The position numbers and the translations under genes were made by a program. Shown here in pieces: positions 25,261-37,329 of a stretch of 64,000 nt of DNA. Origin of the DNA: Welwitschia mirabilis (taxonomy: Eukaryota; Gnetophyta; Gnetopsida; Welwitschiales); assembly GCA_051453625.1 (NCBI GenBank), contig JBOZIK010000001.1, positions 269,012,762-269,076,761 of the forward strand. Direction: 5' to 3'. The notes beneath the pieces are model-generated. The model did no database searches. It saw only the letters and a program-made list of their open reading frames with translations, and was not told the DNA's origin. Each line of letters begins with the position of its first letter. Positions within the stretch are counted from its first letter, which is position 1.

Positions 25261-26143
25261 TATGTTTATGTGCAAAAATTAACATACAAAGAAAGTATAG
25301 TTAATTAATTTAACATAGGGAGAAACATTAAACTCATTTATTTATCATAAAATGATGTCTTTATCTCCTTTTTATTATTTTTTATGAAATTATAAACTTT
25401 CTCCTAACATAAGCAGGTTTATTGCTACCTCTACAGGTATACTACACAAACTAAAGATATTCTAGCACAAAATGCTAATGCCATTGACTATTGGTACCAT
25501 CATCTTGCTACGGAAAAACCTATTAAAATTCATGTTCTTGCATTTATTTGGGGGGTTCATCATTTTACGCTTATGGGCTAAGTCAGAAGTTGATCTAAAA
25601 TAAATCTTAAACTTCCACAACACATGGAGGAAGTGTAAAATAACATGTTGCAATGATGTATGGCAGCAACAAAGATGACTATGTGGAAGACATATGACAT
25701 GAAATTTGTTGGCACCTACATCATCAGTTAAATGACATGTCATCACCTTACTTACATTAATAGATAAATAATCCTCCATTAAGGCTACATGCTAAAATTT
25801 ATAACTTCCTCCTCAAGTAACCACCCTAATGTAATCCTTCTTATGTAATTGCACACGTAATACATCATAAAAAATCTCTTCAAGCATTTATTTTTTTATA
25901 AAAGGATCTTGAGCTCCCATTATGATGTAATTTTTAGTTAGATAACCTAGGGAAAGACTTGAAGTACTAAGATGTTATGGTATTTTAATCATTCTTCCTA
26001 GGGATCAATTGTTTCAAGGTTAGTCGAGGAATCCTTTCATCTTCACCTCTCTTTTCATTGATGTAATGTATCTCTTTTCAGTTTTAATACAAGAATTGAA
26101 TTTTCATTATTTTATTATTAGTGAATAATTAATTTGATATTTG
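25261..26143 (+). repeat. Element Z 3' LTR, left part
   Basis: Homologous to 18473-19347 of the 5' LTR. Carries a well preserved TATA box 'tataaaagg' at 25897-25905, followed by 'atcttgagctcccattat', the likely R region. Interrupted at 26143 by element B; the rest of this LTR is at 52961-53517. Confidence 0.8.
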
Positions 26144-26950
26144 TGTTGCAGTGTGATTCTATGAAACTTTAAGTTCTTAGGTAAAATTTGTAAATCAAAT
26201 ACTTGCAAAAAACACATAGTAGTATAGATGGGAGTTTAACCTAAATGTCATAATCCATTGAAAGCGCTAGACTAGAAGTTAGAGAATTAATTTTATAAAG
26301 TATTTTTAGTCTTTTATATTTTAGTAAATTAAAAATAAAGAATAATGTAATGTAATGGAAGATGAAGATAATGAAATGCAAGGGATAAAATGCAAGTGAG
26401 AGAAGTTCTATTTGGATTCCAATCCTTTTGTCATAAGAATTAGTTCTTTATAATTTAAATCAATTATAAAGAGTTTATTATTTATTCCTAATCAACATAA
26501 AGTATAAGATGTACCAAATAGAATATGGATAATGCAAATATCAAATGGAATAAAGAAAATGCAATGTACAATCTAGACTAACAAAGTTAACCTTAATAAA
26601 GGTTTCTCATATGATCTAAATAAAATATAGAGATGTTACCAATTATAATCAACTTAAACCATAAGGGACATTTATACAATAGTATTGAAAAGAGTAATTG
26701 AATTGATCATAGAACTTTTACATCTACTTACAACAAAGTAGCAGCACCTCAATAGAGGATACTTAACCTAATACCAAGGTAAACTTCTCTCTATAGCTAT
26801 TAGATGAACCTCCTGTCCTTCAATATTCTATCACAAAAATGTTGGATATAAAAGATGGAAAAGAAAGTGAAGGAAAGGGATGGTATTTATAGTTTTACAT
26901 TGAAGTTCTAGAAGCTCAACCCTAAGAGCCGAAGAAGAAACACTAGTAAT
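26144..26950 (-). repeat. Element B 3' LTR (right end lost in gap)
   Basis: Matches 51706-52515 of the intact LTR. On the - strand a TATA box CTATAAATA lies at 26884-26892. From the length of the other copy, this LTR should end near 27395, inside the 882-N gap at 26951-27832. Confidence 0.8.
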
Positions 26951-27832
26951 NNNNNNNNNNNNNNNNNNNNNNNNNNNNNNNNNNNNNNNNNNNNNNNNNN
27001 NNNNNNNNNNNNNNNNNNNNNNNNNNNNNNNNNNNNNNNNNNNNNNNNNNNNNNNNNNNNNNNNNNNNNNNNNNNNNNNNNNNNNNNNNNNNNNNNNNNN
27101 NNNNNNNNNNNNNNNNNNNNNNNNNNNNNNNNNNNNNNNNNNNNNNNNNNNNNNNNNNNNNNNNNNNNNNNNNNNNNNNNNNNNNNNNNNNNNNNNNNNN
27201 NNNNNNNNNNNNNNNNNNNNNNNNNNNNNNNNNNNNNNNNNNNNNNNNNNNNNNNNNNNNNNNNNNNNNNNNNNNNNNNNNNNNNNNNNNNNNNNNNNNN
27301 NNNNNNNNNNNNNNNNNNNNNNNNNNNNNNNNNNNNNNNNNNNNNNNNNNNNNNNNNNNNNNNNNNNNNNNNNNNNNNNNNNNNNNNNNNNNNNNNNNNN
27401 NNNNNNNNNNNNNNNNNNNNNNNNNNNNNNNNNNNNNNNNNNNNNNNNNNNNNNNNNNNNNNNNNNNNNNNNNNNNNNNNNNNNNNNNNNNNNNNNNNNN
27501 NNNNNNNNNNNNNNNNNNNNNNNNNNNNNNNNNNNNNNNNNNNNNNNNNNNNNNNNNNNNNNNNNNNNNNNNNNNNNNNNNNNNNNNNNNNNNNNNNNNN
27601 NNNNNNNNNNNNNNNNNNNNNNNNNNNNNNNNNNNNNNNNNNNNNNNNNNNNNNNNNNNNNNNNNNNNNNNNNNNNNNNNNNNNNNNNNNNNNNNNNNNN
27701 NNNNNNNNNNNNNNNNNNNNNNNNNNNNNNNNNNNNNNNNNNNNNNNNNNNNNNNNNNNNNNNNNNNNNNNNNNNNNNNNNNNNNNNNNNNNNNNNNNNN
27801 NNNNNNNNNNNNNNNNNNNNNNNNNNNNNNNN
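26951..27832. other. Assembly gap (882 N)
   Basis: Unsequenced. By comparison with the intact LTR it should hide about 445 bp of the element B 3' LTR plus its polypurine tract and part of the 3' untranslated region. The long all-X ORFs across it are meaningless. Confidence 0.9.
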
Positions 27833-29500
27833 AACATGAAATCATATCCAAATAACTCATTATAAATATGTATTATGAAAGCTCAAACATTATCCTTTTA
27901 ATTTAAAATTTTTTATTCAATATCTTAGAAGAAGCTCAAAAAGGTATTCTATACCCCTTTCCCACCCACCCTATGCCTACAACTAGAGAAATACCTCCTG
28001 GATTACAATAGGATAAAAAGGATGATTGTCATCCTATTTGTTGTAGGGATGACAGACGTGGGATAACACTAATCAAATGAGATGTTTGAAAAGAGAGGAA
28101 ATCCAGAAAAAGTCTAAAAGTAGTCAAGAAGTAAAAAAGCAGGAAAAATTTAGGGAGAATGTAGAAGTAAAGAATTATCTTAAAAAAAATAACCATAATG
28201 AAAAAATACTTAAGAAAAAAAAGGGTGTTAAAGAAAATGCACTAAGTAGAAGGAAGCAATGCCCAAAAGAACTCCTCAAATGTGCCTCAACTCAATAAGC
28301 ATGGAAAAGTAAGAATTATAACTCAAAAAGTATCATCATCACCTATCAAAAAGAGAAACAACAATCCTCATGGATAGAACCTATGAATAGAATCAACAAG
28401 AAACTACTAAATGATCAAATCCATAATATTATTTTTAAAAAGTATGAAAATAAATTTGAGAAACCGAATAAAATAGCAAAAGAAAAACAAAATAAAAATG
28501 GATAACTAGGAACATAAAAAAGATTGTTTACTTACCCTAAATTCTACTCTAACAAATTCCCTTTATAACAATCATAAAATAACTTTATGAAAAATGTGTA
28601 ACAGTGTGTAAAATTTCATAAAGTACCATTCAAATAGGTAATGATTATAACGATGAAAAGTATGTATAATGTTATCAAATAATGAACAATAAGATAAAAA
28701 GATATAAAAACATGAATTTAGTAGCTAACATATTAAAACAACACTAAAATCCAAAAAAGTAGAATGAATATGTAGAATTACTATATAAAAAAGGGAGTCT
28801 AGAAAATAAGCAATGCCTCTGATAATACTAGGGACATTACTAATCTCATAGTCTCTAAATAAAATTTTATTTTGTAATGATGAGAAGAGTACAATCACTA
28901 TCAGAGAAGTAATAAACCACATAGAATGATCAATTGACCCTTCAGTGGAGTTTCTATAGCTACCACATCATACTACTAAAGGCCCCTCTCAGGAAAATTT
29001 ACCTCGGTGCACTTGTGCTAAGACATTATTATGACCATGTTTTTAGCTTAGATATGAAAGAGCATATCTTAATTTATTGTTTAATAAACATATTTCACAT
29101 GAATAGATATCCATAATGATATAAGTGAAGGAATAAGATGAGGAACAAGTAAAAACATGTAAAAATAACTAATTACTCACACCACTAAAAGAGAATAAAA
29201 GAACCAAGGAATCTTTCTTCTGAATGAAGTTCATAGACATACACATGTCTTAAGATTGAGTGAATCTAATCTTGTCATCTTAAAATTCTCAAGTAAATGA
29301 TTACTAATCATGATAACTACATAAAGTAATACATAAGTTAAGTTAAAGATAATCAAGTGATAGAATGATGTTTACCCAAGGAATAAATTAAGAAGGAGTT
29401 TAGATAATGATAAGAAGAATGTCCTCTTCATTAAGAGGGGCTTCCAAAATAAATGATTCTATCATGTTCAAGGTTTCATCAATAGATGAGTCATAAATTT
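27833..29500 (-). other. Element B 3' region downstream of integrase
   Basis: Lies between the 3' LTR and the integrase remnant. It holds one copy of the B-type GTC/GAC motif (28024-28060) and, at about 28790-29075, a block homologous to element A 39025-39310. The Lys-rich + strand ORF at 28077-28298 is antisense low-complexity sequence. I find no ORF3 remnant of the kind seen in A and Z. Confidence 0.5.
28790..29075 (-). other. Block conserved between elements B and A
   Basis: On the - strand, shared runs such as 'aactccactg', 'ctctgatagtg', 'atcagaggcattgctt' and 'ctagactc' align in order with 39025-39310 (+) of element A. In one frame both read IIRGIA-(C/Y)-FLDS. It could be a short coding remnant after integrase or a conserved non-coding element; see findings. 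Confidence 0.55.
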
Positions 29501-30844
29501 TTAACCTTTATCCATTAACTTTTTAAATTTTCCTAGTGTTTGGATCGAATATTTTAACTAAGCCATTAGATTGTACTTTTTCTATAAGATAAGGACCTAA
29601 TCATGTAGAGGTTAACTTGTTGTGTAAAAGGTGTACTCGGGTATTATATAAAAGGATAAGTTAACTAGGTTTAAATCTCTTATAAAGAATCTTTTTATCA
29701 TATTTGAACTTAGCTTAGGCTTTATAAATGAGTTGATAATGGCACAAGTATGTTTTTCATCTAAATGATTAAGTTGGGCTAATTGAGTTTTAAGATTTTT
29801 CATTTAAGTTTATAAGGTTAAGTTGATGAATGAATTAATAGGAGTTATAGCAAACATTAACTAACAAGACTTAGACTTTTTTATATATAAGTTCATATGG
29901 TGAGGAACCTAGAGAGTTGCACCAAATAGTATAGTAAGCCTAAATGACATCATTAAGTTTAGAAGACCAATTTTTCTTATTAATAGTGACTAATTTTTGG
30001 AGCATCTTTTCAATCTCTCTCTTCATGTTTTCAGCTTGATCATTAGTTTAAGGATGATAAGAACATGAAATTATATGTTTAATGCTAATAGATAAAAGAA
30101 GTTTTTAAAAAAGGTAATTAATATAATGAATTCCTCAATCACTAATGATGATTCATGAAAAATCAAAAACATTAAAAGATATGAGTTCAAACAAAATAGT
30201 AAACAGGTTGGGCATCACTTTTGAAAAGTAGAAACAGCTTTGAATCACTTAGTAACATAATTAACGACCATAAGTATGTAATTTTTATCATGAAAATGTG
30301 GATTAATAGGGTCTATAAAGTTAATTTTCCAATAATCAAAAGGTTCACATTCAAAAATATGTTTAAGGAGTATATCATGAGAATAAGTTAGGCCATCATA
30401 ATGTTGACAAGCATCAAACCTTTCAGCAAAGTCAAATGAGTCTTTGAAAAGAATAGACCAGTGAAAGCTAGAGTAAAAATTTTCATTGTAGTATTTTAGC
30501 CACTAAAGTGTCCTCCACATACCTCACCATGAAAAAGGTTAATTATTTTTAAGCTTTTCCATTTAGGCATACATTTATACATGATTTAGTCTTTACATTT
30601 TCTATAAAGATGGGGTTCATTCTACTTATAATCACTGATCCTATGGGAAAAAATATTTTCATTGGTTATGATTCTAATGCTAAGGTGTTTTATAGTAATA
30701 AATAATTCAAAATATCAGCATACTAAGGATTGGGATGAGTAGAAGAAATGGCATAATGTTATTCAATAGCAAATAGTTGTTCATCTAGAAAGGAATCATT
30801 TATGGGGTATTCATCATGAAAATAAGAAATTTAAGATAGGTGAT
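29500..30844 (-). pseudogene. Element B integrase remnant
   Basis: On the - strand at about 30060-29880 the frame reads QAENMKREIEKMLQKLV, then 'NWSSKLNDVI' and GSSPYELIY. This matches the Ty3 integrase sequence after the catalytic Glu (QAE…REIKxILEK…W…LDDALWAYRT…SPYxLVY). At 29803-29612 comes LAQLNHLDEKHTCAI, the C-terminal region, which parallels element A near 38300. The N-terminal end stops at 30844, where element A is inserted within the RNase H/integrase linker. Confidence 0.75.
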
Positions 30845-31105
30845 TGTTGCGCCACTAACTTATGTCTATTTGATAGGGTACTCTGAGTTATTTTATAGGT
30901 AAATTGATAGGTAAATGCTTGGTTTCCATGATAATGGAGAGTTGGGTGAAAAGGATGGAAATATGTAATTTCCTGGATAAATTACAAGAATTCTGATCAA
31001 ATATAAATAATCTGTATTTTGGATGATAACTTCCTACAAACAACAAGGTTGATGCACTAATTAAAGATATATTAAAGGCAATCATCTACCGCATCATCTG
31101 GACAA
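30845..31105 (+). repeat. Element A truncated outer LTR (LTR1)
   Basis: The first roughly 260 bp match the starts of the full LTRs at 31320 and 42675. Homology switches within 'gcatcatctggacaatgat' to sequence normally found just upstream of the 3' LTR. Confidence 0.75.
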
Positions 31106-31319
31106 TGATACCGCATGACCCATCTCTGATGCTTCACAGGTATTTCTGTTTAGTATTTCTAATTTTTCAAAAATTCAGTCTATCTTTGAAATATTCTTCA
31201 AATATTTTTAAGATAATTTCTTTAGGTATCCCAATTATTTTTATTATTTAATAAGTTGGCTTACAAATGTGTCTCACCACCTAATTTTATCAGAATTGAC
31301 AAGGCTAAGTGGGAGGCTA
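31092..31319 (+). repeat. Element A 3'-internal fragment between LTR1 and LTR2
   Basis: Matches 42448-42674, the last part of the internal region, including 'gacccatctctgatgct' and the polypurine segment 'gctaagtgggaggcta' directly before LTR2. It shows that LTR1-fragment-LTR2 is an internally deleted unit sharing LTR2 with the main element. Confidence 0.75.
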
Positions 31320-32408
31320 TGTTGCACCACCAACTTATGTATATTTGATAGGGTATTCTGAGTTGTTTTACAAGTAAATTGACAAGTAAATATTTGGTTT
31401 TTATAATAGTCGAGAGCTAGGATAAAAAGGATGGAAATACACAATTTTCTTGATAAATTACAAGCATTCTAAGCAAATATGAATAATCTATATTTTAAAA
31501 GATAACTTCCTATAAATAACAAGGCTAATGCACTGATTGAAGATCTATTGAAGGCCATCATCCACTGCATCATTCAGATGACATAACTGAAGACCATGCC
31601 AACTGGATGTTGACTAAGATTTGACTGGCAGCCAATATGAATTTGATCATAAGGTGGCATTGTCTCCTTTATTATCCAGATGACCAACCAGACNNNNNNN
31701 NNNTTGTAATTCTTGCACTAAATGTTCATCTAAATTTTGCCACTTGTATTCTGATTCCTTTCTGCATGGTGGTTAGGATTTACCTATGTCTTTTTATCTA
31801 TTTCATTTCATGTTTTGAGTTAATAAATAGAGGTCTCTTCCTCAACTCCTTCTCATCTTTGTTTACATCCAACATACTCATGACAGGAGATCAAGGGACC
31901 AAAGAATCATCTTGTAGTTTCAGAGAGACATCTCCTTGGTATTGGGCGATGTTCCCTACATTAAGGTGTGACTACTTTGTAATATGAATGTGGTGCGATT
32001 TATAATATAAACATTTATTTTTGTGCTTCAATGTATGAATGATCTTCTCTCTCATAGTTTATGTTGCTTGAGATTCGGTGACAATTTCTCTTATGATATA
32101 GATTATGAGAGCAACCTTTATCAAGGTTGTGCTTAGTTAGTTTAGGTGCATTATTATTTCCTTTCTTAGATTAGCCTTGTACAAGTGTGTTTTATTTTAT
32201 TTTCATGAATTACAAGTTATTTTTGTAGGTTAGGTTACAATATTTCTTATTTTGAAAGCAACTCTTTTATTTGCATATTTTGACCTTCAATGAATTATGA
32301 CATTTGGATTACTTCCATCTATATTAGTGTGTTTTATTTGTGCATATTATTTATGGTTAATAGGATTCTAATCAAGATGTAAATGTTGCATAAATACACA
32401 CTGCAACA
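31320..32408 (+). repeat. Element A 5' LTR (LTR2, full length)
   Basis: 1089 bp including a 10-N gap (31694-31703). It starts 'tgttgcaccaccaactta' and ends 'acacactgcaaca'. A TATA-like 'taataaatag' at 31821-31830 precedes 'aggtctcttcc', the likely transcription start region. Two copies of the GTC/GAC motif lie at 31567 and 31672. Confidence 0.85.
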
Positions 32409-32411
32409 TCT

Positions 32412-32429
32412 TGGTGCCATTTCCTGGGA
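32412..32429 (+). promoter_or_regulatory. Element A primer binding site (tRNA-Asp type)
   Basis: 'tggtgccatttcctggga', three bases after the LTR end, matches TGGCGCCGTTGCCGGGGA at 14 of 18 positions, including the leading TGG. This is the usual Athila/Tat primer. Confidence 0.75.
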
Positions 32430-32460
32430 AGGCTGCTTAGAGTTTAAGAGTTGTCATTGC

Positions 32461-32758
32461 TTCGATAAGTATTTTGGTTTGGATGCTTACTATAATAATG
32501 GTGTAACAATACCTATAGTAGTGTACGTTTCCCATTTTTATAGAGTTAGTTTTCTATTTTTCAAATGGAAGATTATTTTTCTATTCTATAATAAAAGTTC
32601 GCCATCCACTTCGATAAGTATTTTGGTTTAGATGCTTACTATAATAATGGTGTAACAATACCTATAGTAGTGTAGGTTTCCCTTTTTTGTAGAGTTAGTT
32701 TTCTATTTTTCAAATTGAAGATTATTTTTCTATTCTACAATAAAAGTTCACCATCCAC
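32461..32758 (+). repeat. 149-bp direct tandem duplication in element A leader
   Basis: Two adjacent copies (32461-32609 and 32610-32758) beginning 'ttcgataagtattttggttt' differ at 7 of 149 positions by hand count. They lie between the primer site and gag. Confidence 0.9.
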
Positions 32759-33009
32759 TTCATCATTGAAATAATGCATGGGGACAATGGCCTTTGTGCC
32801 ATATGTTTTCTATTTTAGTTTTTTAATTAAATTTTTAGGGGTTTAATTCCATCGTCCCTTTTATCATTCAGACAACTCAAGCAGATGACAGTCTCTTTTC
32901 TTATTTTTCCTATTGAAAAGTCAGTTTTTTATTTCTATTTTCTCCTTTTCCTTTTCTTGTAATTTCTATATTTTTGTCATTCAAGTATCATTCGGACAAT
33001 GAAAGGGAT

Positions 33010-34380
33010 GACACTTTTACATATTCGAAACTAAGTATGAATGGTTAAGTTTGGTAAAAAAGAAAAATACCATAGAGAGTGGCTCTTAATTGCTAAAAAC
33101 ATTAGAAAAGGTTTATTAAATCTTGAAATAGAAATAGATAAAAATAAAAAAGATACATAAGATTTTGAATTTCCTACAATTTTCACTTTTATTTCTGTAG
33201 AGTCTAATTTTGCTACCATGTTGACCTTAGAACAAAATCTTAAATAACCTATCTCTCTAGATCCACCTCTTATCATCGGAGCCCTTACTTCTACTCCTTC
33301 TCAATTCAGTACTTATATTACCCTGAGAGATCTTATAATAAATAAAAAATGTGAACTTTCAACTCTTTTTGACTTATCTTCCAGTGATGATGTAGAACTT
33401 TGAAACTTAAATGCTTATTTTATCTTTAGTGGAGAACCTGATGAAGATCATTTACAAAGCATTGTCTACATTAAATAACTTGTCCTTATTTCTAGAAATA
33501 ATAAGAAATAAATAAGTGATAGAAGCTACATGGTTATCTTTCCCATCACCTTGAGAGATAAAGCAAAACTTTGGCTTAGAACAATTCCCCATAAAAGCCT
33601 TAAATCTTGAAGTCAAGTTTAAGAAGCTTTCATAAAGAGATTCATGAGTGAAACCACCATCTATAAATGTAAGAAAGAGTTCATCAACTTCTAATAGATG
33701 CCTAATAAAGAATATTCCTCTGTCTACAAGCAATTCTTTGTTGCTTTACATTCAAGCCCTGTAGATGCCTTTTCACAAGTAGAGTTAGTTAACTACTGTT
33801 ACAGTGGATTAAATAATCATACCAAGCAACTCGTAGATTTTTCTTATAAAGGAAACCTATTAAACCAAACCCTAGAAGATGCTTGAAAGATGTTAGAAGA
33901 TTTAGTAAAAGTAAGCCAAACCTAGCTTAAACCATCACTTAGAGAAAACTGAAAAGTAGGTCAAATCATTAAGGACTTAAAAGAAGTTAAACATAACAAG
34001 AATGAGATCAAAATAGAAAATAAACCAACTAGCATCATTAATTATTTTACGTCTATCTTAGATAAATACACCTAGATGATCCTTGATGCTAAAGTAGCAA
34101 CCAAGAAGAGTGAAGTTGTTGTTTCAATATGCGATTTATGTAAAGAAAGTTACTATATAACAAAATATTGCCTTGTACTTCTTACCTATAAAGAAAAACT
34201 CTATGTAAAAGTTTGTTCCTTTAACCAAAAAACTTCCAACTACACTAAAAAACACAACCAAAGACAAATCCAAAATCATAACTTTCAACATAGGATGAGT
34301 GAGCAACCAAATCTTAGAAATTTTTAAATACATCATCCTAACTTGCAACCTTTTAAAAATAGATTTGAGCATTCAAACTT
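33010..34380 (+). pseudogene. Element A gag remnant
   Basis: The Retrotrans_gag signature is visible: 'RDKAKLWLRTI'-like text near 33555, then FIKRFMSETTIYKC, YSSVYKQFFVALHSSP (33716 on) and YCYSGLNNHTKQLVDFS, the equivalent of FYNGLxxxTRxxxDASAGG in Athila gag. A zinc-knuckle relic ICDLCKESYYITKYC lies at about 34130-34171, with C-x2-C and the last Cys kept and His changed to Tyr. Gag would form the particle. Several stops and a frame change break it. Confidence 0.75.
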
Positions 34381-35039
34381 TTATTCAAATAACTCAAATA
34401 ACTTGCAAACCCTTCCAACTTTCAAAACCATAGTGATCCTCTTAGGAATTACATTGAGGAGTTGAGAAAAACTTAAAATAAGACAAACACCAAATAGAAA
34501 ATCTTGTGAGTATTTTACAATAAACCATGCTTACCAATCAAAGATCATAAGGGTCTCTTGCCACTCAACCTTTACCAAACCTTAACGAAGTATGAAAAAA
34601 TTGTAAGGTGGTAATAAGAAGTAAAAGTAACATAACTCTTCCTACCCATAAGGCTTCAACTTCCTAAAGTGACAAGATTAATAAGAAAGAGAACATATAA
34701 ATTCTAGAAAATCATTCCTTTCCTTCCTTACTTAGCAACAAAAAGAAAGATTCTTCACAAAAGAAACCTGCTATTCCATGGCTTGATAGGCTTAACATAA
34801 ACCTCATCTTTGATAATCATTTGAAAGCCTTCATGCAAAATGTGAGCATTAACTTACCTTTTTGGAAACTTTTACAAGAAAATCTAAGATACTCTAAGCT
34901 ATAGAAAGACCTACTAAGAAGGAAACAAAAATGAACCATACTTGTAAAGTCTTCTTACCTCAATTTGTTAGCAACTTGGTATACCAAAAATGTCTAAAGT
35001 TTAAAAATCCAGGGGTGGCAACCATGAGTGTTACTTTAA

Positions 35040-35460
35040 AAGGAATCAAATAATTAAGAAATTCTTGATGGATATAGAAGCTAGTATCAATAGTATGCCC
35101 TTGTACATTTGTCAATGTCTTGATTTGGAAGAAAGACTAGAGCCTACATACATTGTCTTGGAGTTAGCCGATGCATCTGTGAAGAAATCGTTAGGTGTGA
35201 TCAAGGACTTGGTCATTTAGATAGAGGAAGCATTCTACCCCATTAATGTAGTTATTTTAGAAGTTGAGAATCATGGTGGATATACCCTATTTCTAGGTAG
35301 AAATTTCTCTACAATAGCTCATTGCGTCATAGATACAAAAATCGGATTAATGAAGTGCCATTTTAGGAATAAACAGTTTTTGATAAGAGTGTTTAATGTG
35401 GCTGAAAAAGATTTACGCAATGATTTGAGTTTGGAGGAAGAAATAAAGTCAACCCTATTT
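35040..35460 (+). pseudogene. Element A aspartic protease remnant
   Basis: FLMDIEASINSMPLYIC (from about 35062) corresponds to Athila LCDLGASVSLMPLSIY. The catalytic Asp is present but Gly has become Glu (GGA to GAA). LELADASVKKSLGVIKD and TLFLGRNFSTIAHCVID follow, the second being the LGRPFLATA motif. The downstream open stretch 35350-35709 (MKCHFRNKQFLIRVF…) is the protease-RT spacer and has a counterpart in copy C. Confidence 0.8.
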
Positions 35461-35989
35461 TTACAGCACCGTCCACTTGAGAAGAGATGGTCCATGCTTC
35501 ATAAGCCAACTTTTTTTAATAATAAAGTAGAAGTAAATGACCTTTATATGCTTAATGATCAACTTGAGTTTGACCATCTGCCAATTGATTTTTCTAATCT
35601 GGGGAGTCGTGAGTCTGAGTTTGTAAACTGTTTTAAAGTCCAAAAAACTGAAAACCCTAAGAATTTTTATTTTGAGGTTTGTCATCCACTACTGACATGT
35701 AGACGATAGTTAACTTCTCTAAAAATATTTTTAAAACCAAAAGTCTAAACCTAAACCTGAACCTGAAACCCTTAGACAGTGAACTAAAGTATATTTTTAT
35801 GACTAAAGATATGAATAAACCATTGATTATTAACAAAAATCTTTTACTTCAAAAAGAATCGATCTCATCTATCTTTTAGAATCAAAGGTTCATGCATTTA
35901 CTTAGTCCCATAATAATTTTTCAGCCATACCCACTTCCATTATGTAACATAATATCTACCTTAAAGAAAATACTAAACCTATGAAGCAA

Positions 35990-36860
35990 CCCTAATGTAG
36001 ACTTAATCTAGCTTTAAAGCAAATTGTAAAAGATGAAATAATAAAACTTATGTATGCTAGAATCATTTACTCTATTGTTGATAGTTAGTGGATTAGCCTC
36101 TTGACAGTAGTACCTAAAAAGGATGGGGAATAGTGTATGTGCATAGACTTCTGAAATTAAATGAGATAAAAGAGGGGGAAATGGCATATGTGCATTCTCT
36201 TCTAAAAAATAAATGAGGTAACTAAAAAAGATCACTGTTCTTTGCCTTTTATTGATCAAATTCTTGATAGGATTTAGGGTCATGCTTTTTACTCTTTCCT
36301 TAACTATTATAGTGGTTACAATCAAGTTTGTATTACCACTGAGGACCAAGCTAAAACTACTTTCACTTCTCCTTTTGGTACCTTTGCCTTTAGATGCATG
36401 CCTTTTGGAGTTTGTAATGCTCTTGCTGCTTTTTAGCATGCTATGATGGGTATTTTTTCTGATATAATTAAGGATTTCATTAAGATTTTCATGGATGACT
36501 TCTCTATTTATGCTAAAACTTTTGAATAAATCTTAAATCATTTAGAAAAACTCTTAGATCAATGCATTTCTAGTGGCCTCCACTTGAGTTAGGAAAAGAG
36601 TAATTTTCTTGTAGAGAGTAGCATTGTTTTAGGTCATCATATTAGGAAGGGATAAGATGGATGCTTCTAAAGTTGGTATTATTCAAAATCTTAGTTCCCC
36701 TACAATTGTTAAATAGGTTCGATCTTTCCTTGGTCATTGTTATTTTTACCATTGGTTCATTCATGATTATGCTTCTATTTGTAAACCCCTTCACTCGTTA
36801 CTAGAGAAAGATGCCAAATTCAAATGGAATGACTCTTGTTAACTTGCTTTTGATAGGCTT
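35990..36860 (+). pseudogene. Element A reverse transcriptase remnant
   Basis: From about 36243: LPFIDQILDRI, then HAFYSFLNYYSGYNQ, TTEDQAKTTFTSPFGTF, FRCMPFGVCNALAAF and IFMDDFSIYA. These are the core RT blocks of Ty3 elements in order, and the catalytic F-M-D-D-F (36488-36502) is intact. Stops sit at positions expected from CAG and similar codons. The region before 36240 is frameshifted; the thumb region after 36540 is also broken. Confidence 0.85.
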
Positions 36861-36889
36861 AAACATAGATTGTCTTATGCTCCTATAGT

Positions 36890-37200
36890 AACAGGACCTA
36901 ATTGGCACTTAACTTTGAGCTTATGTGTGATGCTAATAACTTTGCTGTGGATGGGGTTTTTTACCAAAAGTATGAGAATGATTTTAAAGTTATATCTTAC
37001 CATAGTAAATTATTATCTAGAGCTCAGATGAATTACACCACTATAGAGAAAGAAATGATTGCCATTATATTTTACCTTGATTCTCGTAGATACTATCTTT
37101 TAGGCTTTCATATGAATGTTTATACCAACCATGCTATCATTCGTTACCTCATACCCAAGAAAGATTTTAGTGCCCATTTGATTATATGAATCCTTCTTAT
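36890..37200 (+). pseudogene. Element A RNase H remnant
   Basis: The open stretch 36902-37189 reads FELMCDANNFAVDGV, MNYTTIEKEMIAIIF and YYLLGFHMNVYTNHAIIRYL. This is Ty3 RNase H with catalytic D (CDAN) and E (EKE) present, but the third acidic residue changed (usual YTDH, here YTNH). It would degrade the RNA strand during reverse transcription. Confidence 0.85.
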
Positions 37201-37329
37201 ACAAGAACTCAATTTGACTATTATAAATAAAACAGGGAAGCATAATTAAATTTTGATCATTTGTGTCAAATTCCTTATCCTCCAAATGATATTATCATTG
37301 ATGATTCCTTTCCTGACGAGTAGCTTTTT

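Noticed and set aside
26908-27860. About 300-codon open frames on the - strand
   Set aside because: They consist of assembly Ns.
28077-28298. 73-codon Lys-rich open frame on the + strand
   Set aside because: It is antisense within the element B 3' region, has low-complexity composition produced by A-rich sequence, and no family resemblance.
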